Of a stretch of DNA of 64,000 nucleotides, positions 50,817 to 60,778 are shown one piece after another (position 1 is the first letter of the stretch; every line of letters begins with the position of its first letter). The translations under genes were made by a program, and so were the position numbers. The stretch covers positions 62,001-126,000 of the forward strand of contig CAKOJQ010000003.1 in NCBI GenBank assembly GCA_934090795.1, read 5' to 3'. Below the pieces are notes generated by a model. The model saw nothing but the letters and a program-made list of their open reading frames with translations, had not been told where the DNA came from and did no database searches. The DNA is from an uncultured Bacilli bacterium. Lineage in GTDB: Bacteria; Bacillota_I; Bacilli_A; RF39; UBA660.

Positions 50817-53747
50817 TTAATCTAATTTAACACTAACTAACTTAGATACACCTGATTCTTGCATTGTTATTCCATATAAACTAGAAGCATACTCCATAGT
50901 TCTTTTCTTATGTGTAATAACAATAAACTGAGTCTTATTATTATATTCTTTTAAATAATTACCAAATATATCTACGTTTGCTTCATCAAGTGCAGCCTCT
51001 GCTTCATCTAATATACAAAATGGAACAGTTCTAATATTTAAAGTTGCAAATAAAAGTGCTAGCGCTGTCATAGATGCTTCTCCACCAGATAATGTCTTTA
51101 AACTCTTAATTTCTTTTCCTGGAGGACAAGCCTTAATTTCTAATCCACTGGTTAAAATATTATTTTCATCTAGTAATACAAGCCTTCCTTCTCCTCCTCT
51201 AAACAATTTCTTAAACACTTTACAAAATTCATTATTTAAAGCATTAAAAGTAGTAGTTAATCTATCTTTCATAGTTTCATCTAATTCATTAATAATTTCT
51301 AATAAATCATTAATAGAACCAGTTAAATCATCTTTTTGTTTAGTTAAAAATTCATATCTCGTATTAATACGATCAAATTCACTAATAGCTCCTGTATTAA
51401 CCTCCCCTAAAGCCTTAATATCTCTTTTTAGATTATTAACTTTAATTCTAGCATCAGTTATATTCATATCTAAATTATATTCTTTAGCCTTATCATAAGT
51501 CATACCATATTCTTCACTTAATCTAACTAAATAATTATCTAATTTATTTTCTTCTTTACTAATAGTTACTTCTAAAGTTCGAACATCATTCATTATTTTA
51601 TTATATTCACTATTTTGTTTACGACTAGCTAGTTCTAATTCGTTAATCTCACTTTGCAAATCATTTTTATTTAATTTAAGTTCATTAATACTTAATTCTA
51701 ACTTTTCTTTTTCTCCATTAACTTTATAATACTCATCTAATATATCTTGTAACTTACTAGATATATCATTATTAAGTAGTCCAACACTACCATTAATCTC
51801 ATTATTAACACTAATTAAATTATTGTTAAGTGACTCCACTTCATTATTTTTTCTTAATAAATATTCTTTAGCACTATTAAGTTCATTATTAGCATCAAAT
51901 ACTTTTCTCTCTAAAATAGTCACATCTTTATCATGAGCGTTTATTTCTTCTTCTTTTAATTTTATTTCATTAATTTTAGAATTTAATAACTTAATTTTAT
52001 TTTCTAGTTCAAACTTTTGACTCATCATACTTGTAACTGATTTATTAGTTCCACCAGTAATTGAACCACCCGCATTAATAATATCTCCATCTAAAGTAAC
52101 AATCTTATACATATGATTAATTATTTTAGCAACATTAGTAGCATTAGTTAAATTATCAACTACAATTACATTGCCTAGGGCATTTAAAACTATATTACGA
52201 TACTTAGGATCAAACTTACATAAATCAGATGCAATCCCTATAAAACAAGGAACAACTTCTAATTTCTTTAAAGATATATCATCTACTCTTTTAGCTTTAA
52301 TAACATTTAAAGGATAAAATGTTGCTCTTCCTAAATTATTTTGTCTTAAATAATAAACTGCTTCTTTAGCACTTACCTCATTATCCGTAACAATAACATT
52401 AGCATTAAAACCAAGAGCAGTATCAATCGCTAAGGAATATTTTTCTTCAGTCTCAATTAACTTGCCAAGTATATCATGTATTCCCCTTAAGCGATGATTA
52501 TTTAAAATACTTTTAACTGCATAAGGAAGTTTACTATCATTTAAAGTACTATTTTCTAATATTTCAATTTGACTCTTTAAATACATTTCATCTTTATTTA
52601 ACTTACCTAAATCACTAAGTAATAAATTCTTCTTAATATTTTCATTTTTATATTCTGTAACTAGTTCATTATATTTTTTATCTAACAAATTTAAATTATT
52701 CTTTTTAAGTTCTATTTCTTCTTTTAATGATTCTAAATCATTAGTTATTTTTAATTTGTTTTCTTTTAGATTTATAATATTAGCCTGTAACTTAGCATCA
52801 TCTACTTCATATTTTTCTCTTTCAATCATAATTTGTTTTTCACTTGCTAAGTTAGATAATTGTTTAGTTATCTTAAATAATTCATCACTTTTCTTACTTA
52901 TTTCTTCTTCTATTTTTAATACTTGAACTTTAAGTGCATCTATTTTAGCTCCATCAACTAAATTATTATTCTCATTCACCATTAAATCATTAGATAATTT
53001 ATCTAACTCTTCTTTATGTTTCTTATAAGAATCATTTATATCGGTTATATCCATAGCAAGAAGTGCGATTTCTGTACTTTCTAAGTCTTTTTTATAATCT
53101 AAATATTTATGAGCAGTTGCTGCCTGTTCTTTCAAAGGCTCTAAATTAACACTTAATTCATCAATAATTAAATTAATCTTTTCAATATTATCGTTAGTTT
53201 TATCTAACTTTCTTAAAGCATCTTCTTTTCTTTTTTTATACATTAAAACGCCTGCTGCTTCTTCTAAAATAACTCTTTTATCCTCAGGTTTCCCATCAAT
53301 AATTTCACCTATTTTACCTTGGGAAATAATTGATAATGAATTAACATTAGTTCCCGAATCTAAAAATAAATTAATAATATCTTTTAATCTACAAGTAGAA
53401 TTATTTATATAATACTCATTTTCTCCAGTAGAATAAACAACTCTTTTTATCTCTATTTCAGTTAAATCACTTTTTAAATAATGATCTGAATTATCAAATG
53501 TAAGTGATACCCATGCTCTAGTTAGTGGACTTCTTGACTTACTTCCATTAAAAATAAAATCAGAAGAATTATTTCCTCTAATATCTTTAAGTGATTGTTC
53601 TCCTAGTACCCATTTAATTGCATCTACTATATTGCTTTTTCCTGATCCATTAGGTCCAACTATTGCTGTTATCCCATCTTTTATATCAATTGTTACTTTA
53701 TCAGCAAAGGATTTAAATCCATGAATACTTATTCTTAATAATTTCAT
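50817..53747 (-). CDS. smc: Chromosome condensation ATPase SMC
   Basis: Loop-extruding ATPase for chromosome organisation. Seen: Walker A GPNGSGKSNIVDA (residues 32-44), Q-loop GEQSLKDIRG, first coiled-coil arm, hinge at about 410-560 (IHDILGKLIETEEKY...GGSITGG), second arm, LKTLSGGEASMTAL signature near 888 and Walker B FCILDEAEAALDEANV near 913. At 976 residues it is about 200 shorter than Bacillus SMC; both coiled-coil arms are reduced while heads and hinge are complete. It overlaps rnc by four bases, the usual order. Confidence 0.96.
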   Translation of the reverse strand: MKLLRISIHGFKSFADKVTIDIKDGITAIVGPNGSGKSNIVDAIKWVLGEQSLKDIRGNNSSDFIFNGSKSRSPLTRAWVSLTFDNSDHYLKSDLTEIEIKRVVYSTGENEYYINNSTCRLKDIINLFLDSGTNVNSLSIISQGKIGEIIDGKPEDKRVILEEAAGVLMYKKRKEDALRKLDKTNDNIEKINLIIDELSVNLEPLKEQAATAHKYLDYKKDLESTEIALLAMDITDINDSYKKHKEELDKLSNDLMVNENNNLVDGAKIDALKVQVLKIEEEISKKSDELFKITKQLSNLASEKQIMIEREKYEVDDAKLQANIINLKENKLKITNDLESLKEEIELKKNNLNLLDKKYNELVTEYKNENIKKNLLLSDLGKLNKDEMYLKSQIEILENSTLNDSKLPYAVKSILNNHRLRGIHDILGKLIETEEKYSLAIDTALGFNANVIVTDNEVSAKEAVYYLRQNNLGRATFYPLNVIKAKRVDDISLKKLEVVPCFIGIASDLCKFDPKYRNIVLNALGNVIVVDNLTNATNVAKIINHMYKIVTLDGDIINAGGSITGGTNKSVTSMMSQKFELENKIKLLNSKINEIKLKEEEINAHDKDVTILERKVFDANNELNSAKEYLLRKNNEVESLNNNLISVNNEINGSVGLLNNDISSKLQDILDEYYKVNGEKEKLELSINELKLNKNDLQSEINELELASRKQNSEYNKIMNDVRTLEVTISKEENKLDNYLVRLSEEYGMTYDKAKEYNLDMNITDARIKVNNLKRDIKALGEVNTGAISEFDRINTRYEFLTKQKDDLTGSINDLLEIINELDETMKDRLTTTFNALNNEFCKVFKKLFRGGEGRLVLLDENNILTSGLEIKACPPGKEIKSLKTLSGGEASMTALALLFATLNIRTVPFCILDEAEAALDEANVDIFGNYLKEYNNKTQFIVITHKKRTMEYASSLYGITMQESGVSKLVSVKLD

Positions 53748-54394
53748 TTAATTCCACCACTACTTTTCTTAATTGCATCACGTGCTGCATTTTGTTCTGC
53801 TTCTTTTTTACTTTTACCAATACCACTACCATAAAGCATTCCATCAACCCTTGCTTCTACCTCAAATGTTTTATCATGAGATGGACCATATTCATTTACA
53901 ACAATATATTCAACACTCTTTTGATTAGTTTGAACTAATTCTTGTAAATAAGATTTATAATCACTTAAATAAACATTATTTTCTTCTATTTTAGGTATAA
54001 TTATATCATAAATAAACTCTTTAGCTTTAGATAATCCATTATTTAAATAAATACTAGCAATAACTGCTTCAAAAACATCAGCAACAATTGTTGCATTAAC
54101 CTCATTATGCATTCCATTACCAACCTTAATATACTTTGCTAAATTAATATCCTTAGCATAAGCATCTAAGGCTTCTTCACAAACATACATAGATCTCTTC
54201 TTACTCATTTTACCTTCTGCAAGCTTAGTATTTTTAAAAAAATAATCAGATATTACTAGTTCTAATACTGCATCCCCTAAATATTCTAATCTTTCATAAG
54301 ATTCTTCATTATGTTCATTAGCATAACTAGTATGAGTTAGTGCTGTTTGTAAATACTTATTATCCATTGTTAAACCATATTTAGTTAAATCCAT
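53744..54394 (-). CDS. rnc: Ribonuclease III
   Basis: Double-strand-specific RNase for rRNA and mRNA processing. Seen: YERLEYLGDAVLELVISDYF near residue 35 with metal ligands, EALDAYAK, DVFEAVIASIYL near 107 with the last catalytic Glu, and a C-terminal double-stranded RNA-binding domain (EARVDGMLYGSGIGKSKKEA) near 175-205. 216 residues. AGGTGAT precedes the ATG. It could also process duplexes of the candidate type I system, which is an inference. Confidence 0.97.
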   Translation of the reverse strand: MDLTKYGLTMDNKYLQTALTHTSYANEHNEESYERLEYLGDAVLELVISDYFFKNTKLAEGKMSKKRSMYVCEEALDAYAKDINLAKYIKVGNGMHNEVNATIVADVFEAVIASIYLNNGLSKAKEFIYDIIIPKIEENNVYLSDYKSYLQELVQTNQKSVEYIVVNEYGPSHDKTFEVEARVDGMLYGSGIGKSKKEAEQNAARDAIKKSSGGIK

Positions 54395-54463
54395 AAGTTT
54401 ATCACCTTTATCCTGTAAACATTATAAACTATATTTAATTTATTTGCTAGATTAATAAAGAAA

Positions 54464-54496
54464 AAAACTAATATTATTAATATTAATACTAGTTTT
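54464..54496 (-). terminator. Terminator of the C39-like peptidase gene
   Basis: AAAACTA/TAGTTTT outer stem with an AT-rich palindromic interior, then T-run. Confidence 0.65.
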
Positions 54497-55827
54497 TAAT
54501 TAGGATAATATATTGCTCTTTTACCATATAAATTATATATTTTTTCTACTTGTTTACGATTATAAGTTTCTATTTTACCAGTATAAGAATCAGATACTAT
54601 AACTTTACTTTTATTAAAACCAATTACAACCACACAATGTAGCTTACATATCCAATTTATTTTTTCTCCAGTTTCTTTATAAATCCAGTTAGTACATATA
54701 TCCGTATTTTGCATATTAACTGATGCCCATATTTGAACAGGTATTCCTTTTTTAACTATTTCAAGTACTTCATCTAAAGAATGTCCAGTATAATCAATCA
54801 TTCCTGATTTAAATTTATTAGCGATTTTAATTATTGGTTTTTGATAGACACCATAACCATGGCTATCAGTAGGATCTCCTACAAATTCAAGTTCAGGATT
54901 ACCTCCATAATATACGCCATCTTCATAATGAGGACCATCCCCCTTTTTTAATGCATTAACTAATTGACTCATACTTACTTCTATCTTATAAAATCTAAGC
55001 AAATTATATAAAGCTGAACTTTCACAACCATTAGGATAATCAGGATATTGATAATATGTTGGAAAATTATCTATTTTATAAGTAATATCTTTTTCTATAA
55101 TTGTTATTTTTCTATATTTAGTAGTTTTATTTCCAAGTTTATCCTCTGCATAATATTTTATCTTATAATTTCCCGGAACACCATAATTAACACTACTATC
55201 ATCAACTGTAAAATTTACCTCACCAAATCTCTTATCAACTGCTTTAACATTATTATATAAATTATATTTATTTCCGGATTCTAATGTAATATTTTTTAAT
55301 CCGCTAAATATGGGTGATTCTGTATCCTCTATTATAGTTAATTTAGTACTTCCTTCAAATTTATTATCATAATTATCATATATTTTAATTAATACTTCTT
55401 GCGTACCTAATTCTTTTTTTAGCAATAACTCATCATATTTATACAAAGATAAATCAATATCATTGACTATAAAATCTTTAATAGAAGGTAATTCTTCATC
55501 AATGTACATTGTGACTTCTTTTAACTCTATTTTATCTATAACGTTATCATATATAATTAATTTTGATATGTACTCATTATTATCAACTATAATTTTGATT
55601 TCATAATTACCTATTTCTTTAATATTTTCTAAGTCTTGATTGCATTTAACATTTTTAATATCTTCTTTTAGAAAATCATTAATTGTAATTATTTCTCCAT
55701 AAGGTTTTATAACCTCTTTTATTATTAACTTATGGATATTATTTTTCTTAATGATATTTAATAATAAAATAGATATTCCAATGCATAGTATAATAATAAC
55801 TATTAATATCCAATATCTTTTCTTCAT
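54496..55827 (-). CDS. Membrane-anchored protein with Ig-like domains and C39-like peptidase domain
   Basis: 443 residues. One membrane helix at about 5-24, then two beta domains (about 35-175, bacterial Ig-like; about 175-245 with the DUF5011-type IKYYAEDKLGNKTTKYRKI ending), then a Peptidase_C39_2-like papain-fold domain from about 250: NGCESSA (candidate catalytic Cys), LHCVVVIGF (His) and VSDS (Asp). Substrates of such anchored domains are unknown; cell-surface peptide cleavage is the likely activity. Monocistronic, between rnc and the ATPase gene. Confidence 0.85.
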   Translation of the reverse strand: MKKRYWILIVIIILCIGISILLLNIIKKNNIHKLIIKEVIKPYGEIITINDFLKEDIKNVKCNQDLENIKEIGNYEIKIIVDNNEYISKLIIYDNVIDKIELKEVTMYIDEELPSIKDFIVNDIDLSLYKYDELLLKKELGTQEVLIKIYDNYDNKFEGSTKLTIIEDTESPIFSGLKNITLESGNKYNLYNNVKAVDKRFGEVNFTVDDSSVNYGVPGNYKIKYYAEDKLGNKTTKYRKITIIEKDITYKIDNFPTYYQYPDYPNGCESSALYNLLRFYKIEVSMSQLVNALKKGDGPHYEDGVYYGGNPELEFVGDPTDSHGYGVYQKPIIKIANKFKSGMIDYTGHSLDEVLEIVKKGIPVQIWASVNMQNTDICTNWIYKETGEKINWICKLHCVVVIGFNKSKVIVSDSYTGKIETYNRKQVEKIYNLYGKRAIYYPN

Positions 55828-55901
55828 TATATTCCTCTATCTTTAACATATATAAATAGTATACCATGTTTTAGTAATAACTTTTAAGAAAATTAAAAAA
55901 A

Positions 55902-55919
55902 CCAGACAAATTTATCTGG
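55902..55919 (-). terminator. Terminator of the DUF4143 ATPase gene
   Basis: CCAGA/TCTGG stem, nearly palindromic interior, T7 on the minus strand. The CCAGATA arm is shared with the terminator at 60185-60201. Confidence 0.75.
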
Positions 55920-55922
55920 AAT

Positions 55923-57242
55923 TTATTTTTTAATACAAAATATAGCATATAATGGAATACTTTTAATTTTAGTTTCTTCATTATATCCGAAATTTTTAGA
56001 ACTTATTCTTATAGAATATTTTGGATTATAATTTTTATTATATAAAGTTAAACTTTTTGACTGAGTATTTCTTGCTGCTTTTACTTCAATTGGAATTATT
56101 CCATCATCATTATAAATCATAAAATCGATCTCAGCCTTACCAGAACTTAACCAATAATACAAACTAATATTATTACTAACAAACTGAGTAGCAACAAAAT
56201 TTTCTGTAATAGATCCTTTAAACAAAGATAAATCATCTTCTAAAATATCTTTATATTTAACTTCTAATAAATGATTAAGTAATCCAACATCATTAAGATA
56301 TAGTTTAAAGCTATCATAATCAATAAATGCAGCTAATGGTTTTTCTGGTACACTTACTTTATATGAACATAAAATCATATTACTTGCATTTAACCAATCG
56401 AGAGGTGTATCGTATTCTCTACCCCTTCCATTTTTTTCAATTTTACTAAATTGGAATTTTCTTGACAAGTTTGCTATTTGACTAGGTATAGAACGATATA
56501 TTTTTTCTATTTTTAAAGCTTCTGAATTACTGGTAACATATGTTTTCATATCTTTAAAATAAGAATCTATTATATTTTGTTTAATAGTAGAATCATATTT
56601 CATGATATCGCAACCATTATCTATAAAATTTTTAACTGATTCCGGCATTCCACCACAAATTAAATAATATTTATAATATTCCATTGCTTGTATATGTAAA
56701 GGTTCAATCATTGCTGAATTATTTTCATAACATTTTTTAATCTCTTCAATTAACATTTCTTTATTGTTAGCAACTAAAAACTCTTCAAAATCCATTGGAT
56801 ACATATTTATCATTTTTACCTTACCAACTGGAAATGACGAATTTAATCTTTTTAACTTTACACCTAACAATGAACCAGCACAAATAATTCTTATATTACT
56901 ATGTTTTTCACAAAAAAACTTTAATTCCGATATTAATTCTTCGCTACACTGTATTTCATCAATAAAAAGTACAGTATTTTCTTTTGTTAAATCAAAATTA
57001 ACTATAGTTTGCAAATAGTTTAACTTTTGTTCTGAATTTAAATCAGTTCTTTTATATAAATCAACCACTTCAACATTTTGAAATAAATTTACAAAAACAA
57101 CATTTTCAAATTCCTTTTCACAAAACTTTTCTATAATATATGTTTTTCCAACCTGCCTAGCCCCTAATATCATTAAAGGTTTTACATTTAATGAATCATT
57201 TTTCCACTTTAGTAACTCATTATAGATTTTTCTTTTCATCAT
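55923..57242 (-). CDS. AAA ATPase with DUF4143 domain
   Basis: 439 residues. Seen: Walker A GARQVGKT (about 27-34), Walker B VLFIDEIQ (about 93), GSLLG sensor region, winged-helix region near 260, and the DUF4143 nuclease-like C-terminus with EIDFMI and IPIEVKAA (about 385-402). These ATPases are common, often in multiple copies, in anaerobes and archaea, and their role is unknown; the C-terminal E-V-K motif resembles restriction-endonuclease-fold nucleases. GGTGAT precedes the ATG. Three 33-bp repeats lie immediately upstream. Confidence 0.9.
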   Translation of the reverse strand: MMKRKIYNELLKWKNDSLNVKPLMILGARQVGKTYIIEKFCEKEFENVVFVNLFQNVEVVDLYKRTDLNSEQKLNYLQTIVNFDLTKENTVLFIDEIQCSEELISELKFFCEKHSNIRIICAGSLLGVKLKRLNSSFPVGKVKMINMYPMDFEEFLVANNKEMLIEEIKKCYENNSAMIEPLHIQAMEYYKYYLICGGMPESVKNFIDNGCDIMKYDSTIKQNIIDSYFKDMKTYVTSNSEALKIEKIYRSIPSQIANLSRKFQFSKIEKNGRGREYDTPLDWLNASNMILCSYKVSVPEKPLAAFIDYDSFKLYLNDVGLLNHLLEVKYKDILEDDLSLFKGSITENFVATQFVSNNISLYYWLSSGKAEIDFMIYNDDGIIPIEVKAARNTQSKSLTLYNKNYNPKYSIRISSKNFGYNEETKIKSIPLYAIFCIKK

Positions 57243-57284
57243 CTATCACCACTATAAATATACTATAAAAATAGGAAAAAGTCA

Positions 57285-57383
57285 AAATTTACACGTTTTT
57301 TGAACGACTTTTGATATAAATTTACACGTTTTTTGAACGACTTTTGTTATAAATTTACACATTTTTCGAACGACTTTTATAAA
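57285..57383. repeat. Three tandem 33-bp repeats upstream of the DUF4143 ATPase
   Basis: Units start at 57285, 57318 and 57351. Each contains AAATTTACACG (ACACA in unit 3), a T-run and GAACGACTTTT. Units 1 and 2 are nearly identical, unit 3 has a few changes. They are contiguous without spacers, and lie between the radical SAM gene's stop and the ATPase start. Confidence 0.8.
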
Positions 57384-57399
57384 TTATGCCTTATTTTAA

Positions 57400-58191
57400 C
57401 TATTTAAATCTTTCTCTATAACCACATCTTTGGCATAAAGGACTTACTAATTCATGTCTATTAAACCCATTTAATATTTCTTGATATTTACTAGAATTAA
57501 TAATTTCATCTAAATCTTGCTTAAAAATATTTCCTAACTTATTATCTCCATTATTATCCAAACAACAACTAACAATATCACCATTAACTAAAATTCCAAT
57601 CTGATCTTTTAAAGCCCTGCAAGTTCCTTTAGTGCTTATAACAGGTATGTCCATACTAGGCCAATCAAACTCCTTATCAATACTTAAAAATATGTGATCA
57701 TTTAAATTATTTCTTAAACTATTTCTATCTATTTTAACTTTATAGTGTTTATCTAAAAAATTAAATATTTCATTATTATCTAAGTCATTCCATAACCTAA
57801 AATTAATAAATGTATTCTTAATACTATCACATAACTTAACTATATCTTTTACTTCATCTAAAGAATTAAAACTATGTAATGAGATATTTATTTGTCTTAT
57901 CTTATTATTATTTATAATATCTAACTTATCTTTTAATAATCTTCCATTAGTTGTTATATTTACATTTATATTATTCTTATTTGCTATTTTAATTATTTCA
58001 TCTAAATTAGGATGCATTAAAGGCTCTCCTTTAATATGTAAATAAATATGTTTAGTATAACCATTAATTTTATTAATTATAGTTTCATATTCATCAATAC
58101 TCATAACTTTTTTATCTCTATCACTTTTAGGACAAAACCTACAATTTAAATTACAAACATTGGTTATTTCAATATATATTCTTTTATACAT
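57400..58191 (-). CDS. Radical SAM/SPASM domain protein
   Basis: 263 residues. ITNVCNLNCRFCPKSDRDKK near residue 8 carries the CX3CX2C cluster motif; HIKGEPLMHPNLDEII near 52 is the GEPLxHP variant of the G-loop. The C-terminal SPASM-like region has CRAL, SCCLDNNGDNKLGNI and CQRCGYRERF cysteines for auxiliary clusters. SPASM enzymes modify peptides or act as maturases. No precursor peptide gene is recognisable beside it, so the substrate is unknown. GAGG precedes the ATG, 15 bp after the unknown 632-residue gene. Confidence 0.88.
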   Translation of the reverse strand: MYKRIYIEITNVCNLNCRFCPKSDRDKKVMSIDEYETIINKINGYTKHIYLHIKGEPLMHPNLDEIIKIANKNNINVNITTNGRLLKDKLDIINNNKIRQINISLHSFNSLDEVKDIVKLCDSIKNTFINFRLWNDLDNNEIFNFLDKHYKVKIDRNSLRNNLNDHIFLSIDKEFDWPSMDIPVISTKGTCRALKDQIGILVNGDIVSCCLDNNGDNKLGNIFKQDLDEIINSSKYQEILNGFNRHELVSPLCQRCGYRERFK

Positions 58192-58206
58192 ATTATGTTT
58201 TCCTCT

Positions 58207-60105
58207 TTATCTATTTTTCTTATGTTCTTCAATTTCATATGAGTCACCATTACTCATATACGTATTAAAATCATCATTTCCAAGATGTCTATATATGCAT
58301 GATGGCATTTCAATTCCCTTATTATATTTCTTAGAATTAATTAACATTATTCCAATACCTTTTATTTTAGCTGTTTCAACGTCTTTAGCAGTAATTTGGT
58401 CGACACAATATAACGCGATTTTTTTTAATCTAGGTATTCTAGAATCTATATCAGTTTGCATACTTCCTTGTTCTAATATTAATACCTCATTATATGTTCT
58501 TTTATTATAAAGTAATTCATCAGGCATCATAAGTTGTTCTACTCTAACTGTTGCTTTTTCTGTAAAACTAAATGGCTGATATAATGTATAAGAATCTTTT
58601 GGAAATATATGAACAATTTGTTCTGGATTTAAATCACTAGCATCATAAACATAAGTATTAGAGTTTTTTAAACTGCCAAACACAGATATACATCCATTTC
58701 CTACTAAAGAATAAGAATGTCCTACCGGCAAACTATCTTCAAATCTAATTCCTGATTTAACTATAGCAAAAAAAGGATTATCATTGATATTATAAACATC
58801 AACACCATATTCATTAGATAGTTCTTCGTCTTTAAATTTAACTAATTCTTCTTTAACCATAGCATAATCTTTTAAAGCTTCTCTAACTTTCTTTCTCGCA
58901 AAGGTCATATCGTCATAAAAAATTTCCATCATATTATATTGTTTTAACTCATTATGTAACTCGATTTTTTCTTGTGAAGATAACATATCTATATTTACTA
59001 TTTTTTGATATAAATAAAGTCTATCTTCAGGAATATCTATATTTCCAGCATAATAAAACTCTAATAATTCTCTTAAATCATACATTACATTATAGTAATT
59101 TTCTTCAAAGTGATAATCTATAATGTAATCTGACTTTTTCTCATCTAATGATTTTGTTATTAAATTAATTACTTCATCAAATTCACCATTAAATATAAGC
59201 ATTCTAAGATTGGTATATTCATTAGGAAATATTTGGATTTGTCTAATTAAATTTCTAAAAATATCACGATATTCATTAGAACTTGAATCTAGGTTGCTTA
59301 ATTTATTTATCATATTAAAAATATTTTGGTATATTTTAGGATAATCAGTATTTAAAATAAACTCTTCTTCTTTTGCTTTAGCATAATTATTTAAATTGGT
59401 TGGATCGCCACAATAATTAGCATCATTAATTAAGAATCTATACTCATAAACATTTAACTCATTCCATAATTTTTTTGCAACATCCATATTTAATAAATCA
59501 GATGATAAATAAAAAACTTCTCCACTAGAATTAACATATGAATATCCTTTTCTTTTAGTCATATCTTCAAATGAGAGGGATTTACCGGCATCTACCAAAC
59601 CATATATTGATATATTATGTGATGTTAAATCGATATTATATTTTTCTAATATTTTTTTACCAAGTAATTTAGGTTTTCTCTTTAACATTTCATATATTAA
59701 ATCATTTGGATAATCAAACTTATCAATAAATTTTAATTGATAATCTTTATTAAAATAACCAATTAGCTGACCTGTTAAATTTACATCTTTATTAAGTTCT
59801 AGGCATCTATTAACTATTAAATCGTATGTTTTATTATTTAGATTCTTTAACGATGCATAGTATTTAGAAATATCAGTACTTAAAAATAAATCTAAAAATT
59901 TTTGGTTATTAAATAAAAGATCTACATAATTGGAATAATTTAAAATGTATGTAATTCTATCTTCTATATAACTATACTTTTTTAAAAGTTCAACACCTTC
60001 ATCATCTAATAAGTTAAGGATTTCTCCTTTATAATCGTTATATAAAAAATTCAAAAAATCTTGCTTATTTGAATTAATTATTTCTCTTTTTGTAACACTT
60101 TCCAT
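58207..60105 (-). CDS. Unknown 632-residue protein
   Basis: I do not recognise this family. It is a large soluble protein without signal peptide. Residues 1-400 are helical and repetitive in feel (many leucine and tyrosine heptads). Residues about 440-600 form a denser alpha/beta domain with conserved-looking strings NPFFAIVKSGIRFED, LPVGHSYSLVGNGCISVFGS, TVRVEQLMMPDELLYN and YNEVLILEQGSM. The C-terminal domain contains several carboxylates and could be catalytic. GGGGAG precedes the ATG, and the gene is followed 15 bp later by a radical SAM gene, so the two are probably co-transcribed and may act together. Confidence 0.7.
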   Translation of the reverse strand: MESVTKREIINSNKQDFLNFLYNDYKGEILNLLDDEGVELLKKYSYIEDRITYILNYSNYVDLLFNNQKFLDLFLSTDISKYYASLKNLNNKTYDLIVNRCLELNKDVNLTGQLIGYFNKDYQLKFIDKFDYPNDLIYEMLKRKPKLLGKKILEKYNIDLTSHNISIYGLVDAGKSLSFEDMTKRKGYSYVNSSGEVFYLSSDLLNMDVAKKLWNELNVYEYRFLINDANYCGDPTNLNNYAKAKEEEFILNTDYPKIYQNIFNMINKLSNLDSSSNEYRDIFRNLIRQIQIFPNEYTNLRMLIFNGEFDEVINLITKSLDEKKSDYIIDYHFEENYYNVMYDLRELLEFYYAGNIDIPEDRLYLYQKIVNIDMLSSQEKIELHNELKQYNMMEIFYDDMTFARKKVREALKDYAMVKEELVKFKDEELSNEYGVDVYNINDNPFFAIVKSGIRFEDSLPVGHSYSLVGNGCISVFGSLKNSNTYVYDASDLNPEQIVHIFPKDSYTLYQPFSFTEKATVRVEQLMMPDELLYNKRTYNEVLILEQGSMQTDIDSRIPRLKKIALYCVDQITAKDVETAKIKGIGIMLINSKKYNKGIEMPSCIYRHLGNDDFNTYMSNGDSYEIEEHKKNR

Positions 60106-60184
60106 ATTATCACTCCCCTATGGTAAGTATATCATATAATAAATATTTATATCAATTTTTTAAAATTTTTTAGCAAAAGAAAAA

Positions 60185-60201
60185 CCAGATAAGCTATCTG
60201 G
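60185..60201 (-). terminator. Terminator after the TasA-like pair
   Basis: Perfect 7-bp stem CCAGATA/TATCTGG with a three-base loop and TTTTTC. Confidence 0.75.
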
Positions 60202-60204
60202 AAT

Positions 60205-60762
60205 TTATGAAGCTCTAAATAAAATTCTTGTTTCAAAATTTTTATTTGCTTTATTATTGGTAGTGTAATAGTAAATTACATAAGTATGAACACTATTCTC
60301 AGTATTTGTACTAAAAAATCCTTCTCCTAAATTTATTGTACTAACACCTTTTAAATTACTTAAATAATATTTTGTTTTAGCATCAGCATTATCAGTTATT
60401 TTACCATTTCCGTCAGACTTACCACCAAGTATAAAGTAAACTTCATTATCTGCATATTCATTATAATTAACATCTAATGAAAGATTATAAGTTATTATTT
60501 CTTCACTACTATTGTTAGTTCCTGTAATTGAGAATGTTTTAGAACCAATTAATTCATCGATTTTTTCATAATCACTTGATTTAAACACCCCAGTATTTCC
60601 TTGATAAGCAACAACCATTTTACCATTATCTACATTAATAACTTCCAAACCTGCTCCACCAGTTAAGTTATCAGTCATATAAGCAAAACTAGTTCCAATT
60701 GTAATAACTACAATTATAGCAACAATTATAACCCCTAATAATGTTTTATTCATCTTTGTCAT
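60205..60762 (-). CDS. Membrane-anchored TasA/camelysin-like protein, 185 aa
   Basis: Short basic start, one helix (TLLGVIIVAIIVVITIGTSF, about 6-25), AYMTDN, then a beta-rich domain with NGKMVVAYQG, KTFSITGTNNSSEEIITYNL and a closing VYFILGG/VHTYVIYYY pattern. The AY-M or AYF after the helix and the 'typical N-glyco-like' NNSS strand are shared with the other TM-anchored proteins here. TasA-like proteins form surface fibres or sheaths. GGAGAG precedes the ATG. It follows its paralogue at 60779-61369 by 16 bp. Confidence 0.75.
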   Translation of the reverse strand: MTKMNKTLLGVIIVAIIVVITIGTSFAYMTDNLTGGAGLEVINVDNGKMVVAYQGNTGVFKSSDYEKIDELIGSKTFSITGTNNSSEEIITYNLSLDVNYNEYADNEVYFILGGKSDGNGKITDNADAKTKYYLSNLKGVSTINLGEGFFSTNTENSVHTYVIYYYTTNNKANKNFETRILFRAS

Positions 60763-60778
60763 ATTAACTCTCCTTCTT

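Noticed and set aside
57285..57383. CRISPR array
   Set aside because: The 33-bp repeats follow each other without spacers and no cas gene is near.
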